Positions 1 to 9,728 are shown, counted from the first letter of the stretch. The stretch: DNA of 64,000 bases from Acidimicrobiaceae bacterium (GCA_002722565.1 PBMG01000017.1:47487-111486), one strand, 5' to 3'. Numbers and translations: made by a program. Notes: generated by a model from the letters alone, not told the origin.

Positions 1-41
1 AGTTTGAAAGCCGTCTCGGTACAAAGAAAAGGTCTAATCCC

Positions 42-917
42 TTGAGGTTTTGGTGCTCAACACTTGAAGAGCCGTGGTCCTGGAGTTTTCGCGCATACCC
101 GGGAATCTGGCTCGCGATGTGCTTGCTGATCATTCCTTACTTCTTATTCCAACGACGAGCGCCAAAAGGATATAAGGCCCCAAAATCTCAGAACCGTTTG
201 TTCATTGCAGCTGTCGTACTTCTGTGGCTTGCTACAGATTGGCCTCTCGGATTGTTGGGTGCCAGCTACTTGGCATCCGCGCACATGTTGCAATTTCTTC
301 TTTACACAATGGCTGTAGCGCCATTGCTGTTGTTGGGAGTGCCAGAGTGGATGGCGAGACGTATAGCTGGAAGATTGCGTCTATATCGAATCCTCGGGCG
401 TTGCGCTAAACCAGTCGTAGCTGGCGTGCTCTTCAACGGCATACTGATTTTGACGCATTCACCCTGGGCGGTAGACAACTTTCGGGCAAGTCAATTTGGC
501 TCTTTCGGAATGGACTTACTGTGGCTAGTTGCGGGACTTTTGGTCTGGATTCCTTTGGTATCTCCTATACCCGAACACAGAATGACAAGCTACCCGGGAC
601 GCATGGCGTACCTTTTTCTGTCCTTAGGCGTCATACCCGCAGTGCCTGGCGGGTTTCTGACCTTCGCTAGCTTTCCCTTATATGCGACCTATGAATTAGC
701 TCCCCGAGTTCATGGGTTGGGAGCAACGACTGATCAACAGCTAGCAGGCTTGGTTATGAAGCTCGGAGGAATTCCGATTGTATGGGGCACCATTGTCGTG
801 CTCATGTACCGCTGGAGCGAAATCAGTCGTGCTGAGGGAGCCGAAGCTCGGCTTCTGAATAAGTCAACCTTGCCGTCTGAGGATCCTGGTCAATCGATTA
901 CAGACCCCGACCAATAG
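42..917 (+). CDS. ctaG: Cytochrome c oxidase assembly factor CtaG-like membrane protein
   Basis: Multi-pass membrane protein of the caa3/aa3 oxidase assembly family CtaG, which is thought to assist copper-centre maturation of cytochrome c oxidase in the cytoplasmic membrane. About seven hydrophobic segments span residues 18-270, with family-like histidines in SAHMLQF (about 79-85) and HSPW (about 139-142). The length, 291 aa, is normal. The frame is open to the left window edge, so the TTG at 42 is only the preferred start. It is supported by an AAAGG about 9 nt upstream and by the W-S-F motif where the family usually begins. The oxidase subunit genes would lie outside the window. Confidence 0.8.
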   Translation: MRFWCSTLEEPWSWSFRAYPGIWLAMCLLIIPYFLFQRRAPKGYKAPKSQNRLFIAAVVLLWLATDWPLGLLGASYLASAHMLQFLLYTMAVAPLLLLGVPEWMARRIAGRLRLYRILGRCAKPVVAGVLFNGILILTHSPWAVDNFRASQFGSFGMDLLWLVAGLLVWIPLVSPIPEHRMTSYPGRMAYLFLSLGVIPAVPGGFLTFASFPLYATYELAPRVHGLGATTDQQLAGLVMKLGGIPIVWGTIVVLMYRWSEISRAEGAEARLLNKSTLPSEDPGQSITDPDQ

Positions 918-1018
918 ACGACTGCCCAGACCAAACCGAATACCACGGCTACTGAGATAATCGATGACCACAGGGTGTAGCGAGGACCCAACGCTCTGCG
1001 ACTTGGACGGCCGAACAT
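890..1018 (-). CDS. Possible 42-aa single-pass membrane protein
   Basis: A short ATG-to-TGA frame of 42 codons lies 36 bases downstream of pepN on the same strand, and its end overlaps the end of ctaG by 28 bases. The product has a basic N-terminus (FGRPSRRALGPR), then one hydrophobic segment of about 20 residues (IISVAVVFGLVWAVVYW) and a short acidic tail. This is a topology typical of small oxidase-associated or envelope proteins. I recognise no family. Purine-rich AAAGAG directly abuts the ATG, which is too close for a normal Shine-Dalgarno. It may be chance. Confidence 0.3.
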   Translation of the reverse strand: MFGRPSRRALGPRYTLWSSIISVAVVFGLVWAVVYWSGSVID

Positions 1019-1054
1019 CTCTTTATTCTGTCAGATGAGTCGGCCGGATAAGAA

Positions 1055-3580
1055 TCAACTCCCAATCCTGCTGCCTTCTCTTTCTCTCAGTGCAACGTTG
1101 ACGGATAATTTCTCTAAATGCTGATCAAGCGTCAGTTGTCCCTGCGGAATTGGATGCTTTTGGAAGAAGTCATGAATCTCCGAAGCGAGTTCGGGAGTAG
1201 ATAGAGAACGAATTCCGCCCACCATCCGGGGAATCGAATTTTGTGGGAACTTTGCGTTTAGTTCCTCCCACTGATCTCGAACTAACTTCCAAGCCAATGC
1301 GCCGTGGCTCCGGTGGCTCATAGCGGCTCCGAGTAAGTAAGGAGCGTTTTGAGTCCTGACTTCATTACTAAAGAGATCTAGGGTTTCTTCAAAGAGTTGA
1401 GTTCCTTCGACTTCGAGTAGCGCCATTAGATAACGAACCTCTAATTGCGGAGTTTGGGCTTCCCGGTAGAGGTTCACTATTTCGGAGTGAATTTCCGCGT
1501 CCCCCGCTGCTGCTACAACGCGAATAGCGGCAGCGGCCAGATTAGGTTCAGTATTTTTCCCGTTGTTGTTGTCAGCGAATATGGATCTAGCAAGAGCTTG
1601 TATCGATTTGTCGTTGCCAGTTGAACCCGCAGCAGCGAAAAGTAAAGCACGCAGTTCCCTATCCAAGTCCGGCTCTTCGCTTAAGGGCTCTAGGCCTAAA
1701 ACTCCAAGGGCGGTTGTTGATAGATCTCTGATCAAGACCTGTAATCGATTTCGACCTTTCTCGTCCGCAATGGAGTACAGATGTTCAAGCGACGAAAGCA
1801 TGCGTTGCCAGACAGCCAGATCGGTTTCGGCTGCGAGCCCTGTTACTAGCGAAATATGCGTTTCAGCGTCAACATTGCCAGCAAGAACAGATGCCCATGT
1901 ATCGTCGACCAGACCGTAACGTTCGGATGGAGAAAGCACGTCCAGAGCCTGGCTAGACAGAGCCCCTAGGAGTTCCTTGTCATAGGTGACACGGTAAAAA
2001 CCGTGACCTCCAGCGTTTACAACTACCCAATCAGGAGCTCCGCCAAGATCAATCGTTGCTTCGCTATCTTCGAGCAGTAACCTAGTTTCGCTTTCGGTTG
2101 AGCCAACTCGAGAGCGGACCATGATTGGCACGTGCCAAGAAGCCTGATCTATGTCGGTATAGCCGAACCGAGTCTGTTTGACTATGGCCCCTGTCGAAGA
2201 CTTCTCGACGAAAATGGTGGGATGGCCACCTTGGAAAATCCAAGTGTCCATGGCCGCCCGCACGGGCACTCCAGTGGCAACTTCTAGAGAGTCCCAAAGG
2301 TCCGTGGTGGTGGTGTTGGCATAACTATGGGTAGTTAAGTAATGCTTGACGCCCCTTCTGAACTCGTCTGGCCCTAAGAATTGTTCGAGCATTCGAACGA
2401 CGGCGGCACCTTTTTCGTAGGTCAAAACGTCATACATCGCTTCCGCGTCCTGGGGTGAAATAACCTCGAACTCTATTGCTCTTGTAGAGGCTAAGGAGTC
2501 GGTGTCGAACGCTGCCCCTCGCTCAGCGCAAAATCCGTCCCATCGACGCCAGTCGGGCCTGAAAGCATCAGTCGTTGCAACCTGCATAAACGTGGCGAAT
2601 GCCTCTTTAAGCCATATGCCGTTCCACCAATCCATGGTCACTAGGTTGCCGAACCACATATGTGCGATCTCGTGAGCGATGACATCCACAATGCGCGTCA
2701 GCTCAGCTTGGGTTGTTCTATCGGGATCTGAGAGCAGAAGAGTTTCCCTGAAGGTAACGCACCCCAAGTTTTCCATAGCGCCGAAGGCAAAGTCGGGCAC
2801 AGCTATAAGGTCCAATTTTCCAGCTGGGTAGGGAATGTCGTAGTAGTCGACCAGCCATCTAAGACTGAATTCACCGGCTAATAATCCAAATTCAGTTAAA
2901 TCACCTTTACCTGGAACGTGCACGATCCGAAGAGGTACTCCGTCTACGTCTATTGGATCAGTTGCTTCGAGTTCGCCGACGATGAAGGCAACCAAGTAGG
3001 TGGACATGATCATGGTGTCAGCGAACTGGTCTTCTCTACGCCCATTTTCGAGTTGAGTTGAACTAACCAACTCCCCACAGCTCACAGTCATCAGAGAATC
3101 ATCGACTCGGAGTGTCACACCAAAAGAGGCTTTGAGATCAGGTTCATCGAAACACGGGAAAGCTCTGCGAGCATTCGTGGACTCGAATTGAGTAGTAGCG
3201 ATTACGTGTTCGTTACCAGCGTCATCATTCCAGGTTGATCTATAGAAACCACGGAGCTTGTCGTTCAAAATGCCCTTGAAAGAACAAAAAAGTCGGGCAG
3301 GGCCAGGCTGGAGAACAATCGGCAGAGAAAACTCGGCTCGCTCTAGGTCTTCATCCATAAGGATTGAACTTGCCGAAACGGAGTCACTTTGTTCGACGCG
3401 AACTTCTTCAATCTCTAGCTCAACAGCGTTTAGAACGATCGTGTCGGTCTCGGTCACGACCTCAAGATCAATTACGACCTGACCATCGAACGAACCAGCT
3501 GCGAGGTCAGGTTCGAGTTCAATAGCGTAGTGTTTTGGCAATATGTGTCGAGGGAGTCGGTAGGGGTTTTGCGATGTCAC
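1055..3580 (-). CDS. pepN: Aminopeptidase N, M1 family
   Basis: Zinc metallopeptidase that removes N-terminal residues from peptides, probably in the cytoplasm. The exopeptidase signature GAMEN is at residues 267-271. The zinc site HEIAH is at 303-307, with the third ligand Glu in LKEAF about 18 residues later. The N-terminal beta-domain, the catalytic domain (about 200-440) and an ERAP1-C-like helical C-terminal domain are all present. The length, 841 aa, is typical of actinobacterial PepN. The start is GTG at 3580, with AGGGTT about 8 nt upstream. No signal peptide is seen. It is divergent from the PfkB kinase across 80 bases. Confidence 0.93.
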   Translation of the reverse strand: MTSQNPYRLPRHILPKHYAIELEPDLAAGSFDGQVVIDLEVVTETDTIVLNAVELEIEEVRVEQSDSVSASSILMDEDLERAEFSLPIVLQPGPARLFCSFKGILNDKLRGFYRSTWNDDAGNEHVIATTQFESTNARRAFPCFDEPDLKASFGVTLRVDDSLMTVSCGELVSSTQLENGRREDQFADTMIMSTYLVAFIVGELEATDPIDVDGVPLRIVHVPGKGDLTEFGLLAGEFSLRWLVDYYDIPYPAGKLDLIAVPDFAFGAMENLGCVTFRETLLLSDPDRTTQAELTRIVDVIAHEIAHMWFGNLVTMDWWNGIWLKEAFATFMQVATTDAFRPDWRRWDGFCAERGAAFDTDSLASTRAIEFEVISPQDAEAMYDVLTYEKGAAVVRMLEQFLGPDEFRRGVKHYLTTHSYANTTTTDLWDSLEVATGVPVRAAMDTWIFQGGHPTIFVEKSSTGAIVKQTRFGYTDIDQASWHVPIMVRSRVGSTESETRLLLEDSEATIDLGGAPDWVVVNAGGHGFYRVTYDKELLGALSSQALDVLSPSERYGLVDDTWASVLAGNVDAETHISLVTGLAAETDLAVWQRMLSSLEHLYSIADEKGRNRLQVLIRDLSTTALGVLGLEPLSEEPDLDRELRALLFAAAGSTGNDKSIQALARSIFADNNNGKNTEPNLAAAAIRVVAAAGDAEIHSEIVNLYREAQTPQLEVRYLMALLEVEGTQLFEETLDLFSNEVRTQNAPYLLGAAMSHRSHGALAWKLVRDQWEELNAKFPQNSIPRMVGGIRSLSTPELASEIHDFFQKHPIPQGQLTLDQHLEKLSVNVALREREGSRIGS

Positions 3581-3660
3581 AAAACGAACCCTAGCGGCCC
3601 GTTGCAGACTTCAAGAGGTTGAGTCGCTAGGGTGCTTTGCACTACCCGAAGAGAAGACTT

Positions 3661-4659
3661 ATGGCTGCTTCGAAATCTGAATTGGACCTTGATGTAGTTG
3701 GGTTCGGCAATGCTCTGGTGGACGTCTTGTCTCATCAGGAAGATGAATTCATTGCCCAAATTGGTTCTACTAAAGGTGCGATGAATCTCATTGATGCTGA
3801 GCGCTCAGCTGAGCTCTACTCGCTGATAGGGGATCGCGTAACGGTTTCTGGCGGTTCGGCCGCGAATACTGTGATCGGCGTTAATTCGCTAGGCGGGAGT
3901 TCCGCCTATATCGGGAGAGTAGCTGCGGACGATCTTGGCGACATCTTTAGTTATGACATGAGTCAATTAGGGATAGAGCACAGCACCCCTAGGGCACCGA
4001 TCGATGATCCAACAGGGAGATGCATAATTTTCATTACCCCTGATGGCGAAAGAACACTAAATACATTTCTTGGAGCTTCTAATGGGCTGACCCCGGCCGA
4101 TGTTGACCTGGAACTAGTTGCAAGAGCGAAGGTGCTTTTCCTTGAGGGGTATCTGTGGGATCCACCTGAAGCAAAGGCTGCAATGCGTTACGCAGCGTCG
4201 GCGATCAGCGACGGAGCTCAGGTTGCTCTTACTCTTTCAGATCAGTTCTGCGTTGAGCGTCACCGTTCGTCTTTTTTGGGCCTTATCGATGACCACGTCG
4301 ACGTGCTCTTCGCTAATCATCATGAAGTTATGTCTCTATTTGAAGTTGATGGGCTTGAGCAGGCTTTGGACTTGGTTCAAAATCGCGTTGACCTAGCGGT
4401 GATCACTCTGGGCGCCGATGGCTCGGTGCTGGTTACTCCAGATGGGACAACCTCAGTAGAGGCTGATCCAGTAGCCGCTGTCGTAGATAAAACAGGGGCC
4501 GGGGATTTATACGCATCGGGTGTCCTGTATGGGTTGGCGCGCGGTTACGACTTAAGGAGGTGTGGTCAGTTGGGGTCGATAGCTGCTGAAGAGGTAATAG
4601 GCCACATTGGCCCTAGGCCAGAGACATCTCTTCGGGAGCTAGCAGGAGAACTTGCTTAA
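3661..4659 (+). CDS. PfkB-family carbohydrate/adenosine kinase
   Basis: Ribokinase-fold (PfkB) kinase, 332 aa, that phosphorylates a sugar or nucleoside hydroxyl using ATP. The N-terminal substrate lid contains VSGGSAANTV and LGGSSAYIGRV, and the C-terminal signature DKTGAGDLYASG carries the catalytic Asp and anion hole. The overall pattern (D-V-V-G-F-G-N-A-L-V-D and GAMNLID) is that of the adenosine-kinase-like subgroup, but the substrate is not certain. ATG 3661 is chosen because GAAGAGAAGA precedes it; a TTG at 3637 would add 8 residues. It converges with the phosphohexomutase gene, leaving 9 bases between the stops. Confidence 0.85.
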   Translation: MAASKSELDLDVVGFGNALVDVLSHQEDEFIAQIGSTKGAMNLIDAERSAELYSLIGDRVTVSGGSAANTVIGVNSLGGSSAYIGRVAADDLGDIFSYDMSQLGIEHSTPRAPIDDPTGRCIIFITPDGERTLNTFLGASNGLTPADVDLELVARAKVLFLEGYLWDPPEAKAAMRYAASAISDGAQVALTLSDQFCVERHRSSFLGLIDDHVDVLFANHHEVMSLFEVDGLEQALDLVQNRVDLAVITLGADGSVLVTPDGTTSVEADPVAAVVDKTGAGDLYASGVLYGLARGYDLRRCGQLGSIAAEEVIGHIGPRPETSLRELAGELA

Positions 4660-4668
4660 CTTCAGTCT

Positions 4669-6327
4669 CTATCTGAACCACGAGATAACCGTTTGTCCCA
4701 ACGACTCGAGCTCTTCCGAACAAGATGAGCGAAGTGCTTTGAGGTCGCCGACCGGCTTGGACACTGTCTGTTCTAAATAGATTTTTACCTTCGGTTCGGT
4801 ACCGCTAGGTCTGATAGCGATCCTAACGCCACCCTCTGACCTGAATTCCATCAAGTTCGATGTGAGGGGAGAGGCTTTCTTGAGCCAATCGACAGCGCTG
4901 ACTATTGGGCTTCCATTGATTTGCTTGGGTGGAGTATTACGAAGTGCCTCGAGTGCCGCATCGATGGCGCCGGATTCGAATTGTCCGCTTTCTTGGTGAG
5001 TTACGAACAAACCGATTTCAAGAGCCAGCTCATCCAATCGCTCAAGCGGCCCTAGGTGTCTTGCTTTGAGGTACTCCACCATTTGCAAAAATTTAATGGC
5101 CGCCGAAATGCCGTCTTTATCTAGGACGGCCTTGTTCACTGAGTACCCAAGAGCCTCTTCGTAGCCAAAGATCCAGTTTTTTTCAGGCTGCGATACAGCA
5201 GGTTCCATAATCCACTTGAAGCCAGTAAGCGTTCGAACGTGATCAACGCCATGAAGAGCGCAGAGAGCAGCGATAGCTTCAGATGACACGACCGAACTAG
5301 CGGTCAGCCGGTCGCGTCCCGCCGTTGTGCTGAGCTGGTAATCGCACAACAACAGACCCAACTCATCTCCCGACAGTTGGTTCCAACTGTCATTGGTCTT
5401 GATAGCCACCGCTAATCGGTCTGCGTCTGGATCGTTTGCAAGAACCAAATCAACGTTGTTCTCATCAGCTGTTTGAAGAGCTTCATTCAGAACCCCGACT
5501 TCCTCTGGGTTTGGAAAGGGCAGACCCGGGAAAGAGCCGTCAGGTACGAATTGAGAAATAACTCTTATAGGTCGGGGGATACCGGTAAAAGAGCAGGCGG
5601 CCTCCAAGGTCTCGCCACCGACCCCACAGAGAGGTGTATAAACCCACTTGGTCGAAGGCTTCGCAATATCTGAGGGTGCAGGTTGGGTGATAGCTGCTCG
5701 AACATAGGCAGAAATTGCGTCCTGAGGGTTTAGCTTTGAGACCTCACCTGCTTCGGCTAGATCAGTCTCTAATGGAAGAGAATCAAAGGTCATAAGCGAT
5801 TCGATTTCTTGGTCAATTGGCGGCCGTATCTGAGTTCCATCAGGGCCGTAGACCTTGTAGCCGCTATCACTCGATGGATTATGGCTAGCAGTCACTACTA
5901 TCGCTCCGGCTGCGCTGAGCTTTGTTTGATGCCAGACAACAACTGGAGTTGGAACAGGTCCATCGATGAGCCAACATGAAACACCCAATGCGGTTAGCAA
6001 CCGAGCAGAATCCAGGGCATAAATATCTGAATCAGGGCGAGCGTCATAGCCAATTACGATCCCTTTTTCGGTAAGTCCGCGCGTAGCTAAATAGCTGCCG
6101 ATGGCTCGCGCGGCTACCCGAACCGTTACGCGGTTCATTCGGGATGGACCAACCCCGCGTTCAGCCCTAAGTCCCGCTGTCCCGAATGAAAGTTTGTTAC
6201 CGAAGTGGGAAACAAGTAATTGGGGATTAGAGGACAATTGATCCAGCGCAGATCGGCTGCGCGGATCTGGATCGACGTCAAGCCAAGCCTTTGGCTCAAT
6301 TAAAAGTCTTGATGAAGCGTCACTCAC
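4669..6327 (-). CDS. Phosphoglucomutase/phosphomannomutase (alpha-D-phosphohexomutase)
   Basis: Interconverts hexose 1- and 6-phosphates in central and envelope-sugar metabolism. All four superfamily loops are visible: the phosphoserine loop TASHNPSSDSG, metal loop DPDADRL, sugar-specificity loop GYEEALGY and C-terminal phosphate loop RPSGTEPKVKIY. GTG 6327 (552 aa, starting V-S-D-A-S-S) is chosen because an AGGGTGG lies just upstream. The frame stays open to 6483, but that extension would overlap the divergent MBOAT gene and is unlike the family. The sugar specificity (glucose or mannose) cannot be read from sequence alone. Confidence 0.9.
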   Translation of the reverse strand: MSDASSRLLIEPKAWLDVDPDPRSRSALDQLSSNPQLLVSHFGNKLSFGTAGLRAERGVGPSRMNRVTVRVAARAIGSYLATRGLTEKGIVIGYDARPDSDIYALDSARLLTALGVSCWLIDGPVPTPVVVWHQTKLSAAGAIVVTASHNPSSDSGYKVYGPDGTQIRPPIDQEIESLMTFDSLPLETDLAEAGEVSKLNPQDAISAYVRAAITQPAPSDIAKPSTKWVYTPLCGVGGETLEAACSFTGIPRPIRVISQFVPDGSFPGLPFPNPEEVGVLNEALQTADENNVDLVLANDPDADRLAVAIKTNDSWNQLSGDELGLLLCDYQLSTTAGRDRLTASSVVSSEAIAALCALHGVDHVRTLTGFKWIMEPAVSQPEKNWIFGYEEALGYSVNKAVLDKDGISAAIKFLQMVEYLKARHLGPLERLDELALEIGLFVTHQESGQFESGAIDAALEALRNTPPKQINGSPIVSAVDWLKKASPLTSNLMEFRSEGGVRIAIRPSGTEPKVKIYLEQTVSKPVGDLKALRSSCSEELESLGQTVISWFR

Positions 6328-6385
6328 GAAGCCACCCTGCCTTACCAGGCACGATAGCGTTGCCCTTTCACCATTTGATAAACAG

Positions 6386-7774
6386 ATGCTTTTTCCCACT
6401 CTGGCCTTCGGCCTGTTCTTCGTAGTCGTGTTTCTCCTTAACTGGTTGACGCGCCCGCACCCGTTGATATGGAAAACCGTCATGGTGGGAGCCAGTCTTT
6501 TCTTCTATGGCTGGTGGAACTGGCGGTTTGTTTTCCTCCTTTTATGGGCAATTACCTCCAATTGGGTGGCTGGATCTCAGATAGCTAAACAGCTTCATGC
6601 TGGGAGTAATCAGCTAGCCAGAAACTGGATGCGCACAGCGATAGTCGGAGATCTTGTGCTCCTAGGTGTGTTCAAGTATTACGACTTCTTCGCTGTGGAG
6701 CTGTCGAATCTGTTTGGCGGTAAAACAGCGATCCCGTTGTTGGAACTGACGCTCCCGGTAGGGATTTCATTCTTTACCTTTCAAGCCATGAGTTACGTGA
6801 TTGACCTGCACCGAAGGGTTATCAAGCCGATGCCGATGCTTGATTTCGCCGTTTATCTTTCTTTTTTCCCGCAGCTTGTGGCTGGCCCCATAGTCCGCGC
6901 CGCTGAAATGGCGCCTCAAATCAGAAACCAGCCCGACCCCCGACGAGTGGCCTCAGGGGAAGCCTTCCACCTAATACTTCGAGGCTTGTTCAAAAAAGTC
7001 GTGATATCCAGTTGGTTAGCCAGCTCAATAGTTGATGATGTCTTCTCGAACCCCGAGAGTCACAGCAGCCAGGATGTACTCGTTGGGGTATATGGCTACG
7101 CCATCCAGATCTATGCGGACTTTTCTGGTTATACCGACATAGCAATCGGCGTTGCTTTGCTTCTCGGATTTAGGTTTCCAACTAATTTTGACCGACCTTA
7201 TAGCGCCCTATCGCTCAGAGAATTTTGGAAAAGGTGGCACATAACCTTGTCATCTTGGTTGCGCGATTACCTCTACATCCCGTTAGGGGGCAACCGTGGG
7301 AGGCAAGCGGACACCTATCGTAATTTGCTTCTCACCATGATCCTGGGAGGCTTATGGCATGGCAGCACCTGGAATTTTGTAATTTGGGGCTTTATTCACG
7401 GACTGGCGCTAGCCGTAGAGCGGATGTTGCCGAATCAGCAAACTCACCCTGTTATTCGCTGGTTTATTACTTTTCATATCGTCTGCTTTGCCTGGGTGTT
7501 CTTCAGGGCAGATTCTCTTTCTTCGGCGATAGATGTGTTTAGGGCGATAGGGAGCTCACCTAGTTCCTTGGAGCTATCGAGTGCGTTTGCAATCCTTCTT
7601 TTGGCTGGGATGTTGATGGCACAATTTTTCCCGCATTCAAAGTCGGAGGACGTGAAGCAGTGGTTAAGTAAACAAAGAGTACTGACGCAGGGCTTAGCCT
7701 TTGGATTCGGACTTGTCTTAATCGACTTGTTCGGACCGGAGGGAGTTGCCCCCTTCATCTATTTCCAATTCTGA
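6386..7774 (+). CDS. MBOAT-family O-acyltransferase, AlgI-like
   Basis: Membrane-bound O-acyltransferase, 462 aa, with 9-11 hydrophobic segments. It is expected to pass acetyl or another acyl group across the cytoplasmic membrane for O-acylation of an extracellular glycan. Family marks are the start MLFPTLAFGLFFVVVF, the block REFWKRWHITLSSWLRDYLY followed by PLGGNR, and the catalytic His in GGLWHGSTWNF. Its stop (TGA 7772-7774) overlaps the ATG of the first SGNH hydrolase, and that gene overlaps the second. A three-gene coupled operon resembles alginate-type or cell-wall O-acetylation systems, where an SGNH partner completes the transfer. Confidence 0.9.
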   Translation: MLFPTLAFGLFFVVVFLLNWLTRPHPLIWKTVMVGASLFFYGWWNWRFVFLLLWAITSNWVAGSQIAKQLHAGSNQLARNWMRTAIVGDLVLLGVFKYYDFFAVELSNLFGGKTAIPLLELTLPVGISFFTFQAMSYVIDLHRRVIKPMPMLDFAVYLSFFPQLVAGPIVRAAEMAPQIRNQPDPRRVASGEAFHLILRGLFKKVVISSWLASSIVDDVFSNPESHSSQDVLVGVYGYAIQIYADFSGYTDIAIGVALLLGFRFPTNFDRPYSALSLREFWKRWHITLSSWLRDYLYIPLGGNRGRQADTYRNLLLTMILGGLWHGSTWNFVIWGFIHGLALAVERMLPNQQTHPVIRWFITFHIVCFAWVFFRADSLSSAIDVFRAIGSSPSSLELSSAFAILLLAGMLMAQFFPHSKSEDVKQWLSKQRVLTQGLAFGFGLVLIDLFGPEGVAPFIYFQF

Positions 7775-8847
7775 TGGAAGATAAGACCGACACCGAACTT
7801 CAGATGCACCCGGATAGGGTTGGTTTTCCGGCAGGGAAAGTATTCCTGAGCGGGGTAGCCGGCCTAATACTGGCTGTAGCTGTCAACTCATCGACTTTGT
7901 TGGCCGACGCGGAACGGCTGCCGGATAGCAGAAGTCGTTCGCTATCGGTGGCTATATGGACGCCGATTGAGGAAGTGGCTTCGACACTCAAGCTGACGTG
8001 GCCGAGGACAGTAGGCGACTCTCTGCTTGGCCGCGATGAGGACGAAGTTCGGATCAGTCTTCAACGCGAACAAATTGGAGCCAAACCTGAATCGGGAGAA
8101 GAAGAATGGGTAGTGCTCTCAGTGGAAGAAGAGGCGTCTGGTGATCAGTTAGATCAGACCCCGAGCGTAACCTCGGGCCCGGTTTGGAGTCCGGAAAACC
8201 CATTCACCATCTGGGTGTTAGGTGACTCCATGGTTCAATTTTTCGGTGAGACCTTTGTGGCGATGGCAGAAAGGTCCGCTTTGGTTGCAGCCACATCTGA
8301 ACCTAAATTGGCCAGCGGATTAAGTCGTCCCGATTATTTCGACTGGCCGGCCCGAATTTCCGCAGTGATTACTGCGCATGACCCAGACGCTGTGATTCTG
8401 ATGTTTGGCGGCAATGATGCTCAGAACATTAAGACTGATGATGGTCAATGGCTGGAGCGATTTACTGCGCAATGGGAAGAGGAGTATCGGAAGCGGATTG
8501 CACTCGTCATGGACCTTGCGACCGGCAAGGAGGGAAGGATTGTGCTTTGGGTTGGTCAACCACCAATGCGTGGAGACGGATTTGACTCGCGTATGCGACA
8601 GTTGAATGATCTCTACCGCTCGGAGGCTGGTAGGCGTCCGGGTGTGAAATACCTCGATCTTCGATCATTGTTCACTGATGAGTCTGGAAATTATGCTCGG
8701 TATCTTCCCAACTCATCAGGCAAATTGACGGATGTGCGGTTGACAGATGGCGTGCATTTGAGTCAGTGGGGCGGCGAATGGCTATCTGCGCTTCTTCTAG
8801 ATGAGATCAAGAAGTCTCCCGAACTAGACGGGCTTTGGGCAGAATGA
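7774..8847 (+). CDS. SGNH/GDSL hydrolase-like protein, membrane-anchored (DUF459-like)
   Basis: 357-aa protein with an N-terminal hydrophobic segment (about residues 23-45) and a long variable linker. Its SGNH domain has block I V-L-G-D-S-M, block III F-G-G-N-D and block V D-G-V-H, giving the Ser-Asp-His set. It probably acts outside the membrane as the esterase or acyl transferase partner of the adjacent MBOAT. The start overlaps the MBOAT stop in a TGATG arrangement and the end overlaps the next gene in an ATGA arrangement, so translational coupling is likely. Acylated substrate unknown. Confidence 0.8.
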   Translation: MEDKTDTELQMHPDRVGFPAGKVFLSGVAGLILAVAVNSSTLLADAERLPDSRSRSLSVAIWTPIEEVASTLKLTWPRTVGDSLLGRDEDEVRISLQREQIGAKPESGEEEWVVLSVEEEASGDQLDQTPSVTSGPVWSPENPFTIWVLGDSMVQFFGETFVAMAERSALVAATSEPKLASGLSRPDYFDWPARISAVITAHDPDAVILMFGGNDAQNIKTDDGQWLERFTAQWEEEYRKRIALVMDLATGKEGRIVLWVGQPPMRGDGFDSRMRQLNDLYRSEAGRRPGVKYLDLRSLFTDESGNYARYLPNSSGKLTDVRLTDGVHLSQWGGEWLSALLLDEIKKSPELDGLWAE

Positions 8848-9719
8848 AGTTCCGATTCGGTGTCTGTGTCGTTGTCGCGATAGCGATGTGTTGGATTGCA
8901 GCGAAACCGAGCGGCGCTGAAAACCAAGAAAGTGAATTGTTGGCGCCGACCAGTGTTCGAAGCTCAGAGTTCGACCCATGGGGCGCTCCTCACCACCGGT
9001 GGCCGAGTTTGACCGACTCACACATAGGGCAGGAAGAAGCCTATTACCACTGGAGTCGTCGAAACCGAACATCACTTCTACCCGAAGGAACACAAACAAA
9101 CCCACTGAGCATCTGGGTCGGTGGGGACTCTTTAGCCGGTGGACCTGCCCTGGGATTTAGAGAGTTAGAAAGAAAAGAAGGTCGCTGGCTCTATACCGAA
9201 GACGTAAGAAAGTCGACCGGTGTTGTCAGTGACTGGTACTTCGATTGGGCGCAACACCTCAAACAACAAGTAGCCGACGGCCCTTACGAAGTCATCGTGC
9301 TGTCCATAGGAGGTAATGACTGGCAGGGCTTTCGCGGAGGTCCATCTGAGAAGGGAAGCGCCCAGTGGACTCAGGAATACCGTCAGCGGGTCCAAGAAAT
9401 ATTGCGGATCTTGGATCGGCCAGGCCGGCTAGTGATTTGGGTTGGGATGCCGCACTTTCGGACCCCTTTTATGGTCCCACTGCCTGATGCTGTGAACCCA
9501 ATTACCAAAGAGGTGTTTGGCAATGGTGAACGTTCTGCATGGGTAGATGCGGCGTCCATCGTTTCCCCCAACGGAGTATGGACGAAAGAGATTCTGGGTG
9601 AAAACGGCGAGCTACTTGAAGTACGCACGGACGATGGCACTCACTACCAATCAAATGGAGCGAGGCTCATAACCGCTGCTGTCGTCGCAGCTATAGAGCA
9701 ATATTGGGTAACCGGCTGA
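8844..9719 (+). CDS. SGNH/GDSL hydrolase-like exported protein
   Basis: Second, diverged copy of the preceding SGNH protein. It has a cleavable-looking signal peptide (MKFRFGVCVVVAIAMCWIAA, residues 1-20), then I-W-V-G-G-D-S-L (block I), S-I-G-G-N-D-W (block III) and D-D-G-T-H-Y (block V). ATG 8844 (291 aa) is preferred over the in-frame TTG 8835 because it overlaps the upstream stop as ATGA and gives a clean signal sequence. Two SGNH paralogues after one MBOAT suggest either sequential acyl transfer or two acceptor sites. This is inference. Confidence 0.8.
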   Translation: MKFRFGVCVVVAIAMCWIAAKPSGAENQESELLAPTSVRSSEFDPWGAPHHRWPSLTDSHIGQEEAYYHWSRRNRTSLLPEGTQTNPLSIWVGGDSLAGGPALGFRELERKEGRWLYTEDVRKSTGVVSDWYFDWAQHLKQQVADGPYEVIVLSIGGNDWQGFRGGPSEKGSAQWTQEYRQRVQEILRILDRPGRLVIWVGMPHFRTPFMVPLPDAVNPITKEVFGNGERSAWVDAASIVSPNGVWTKEILGENGELLEVRTDDGTHYQSNGARLITAAVVAAIEQYWVTG

Positions 9720-9728
9720 GTTACGAAA

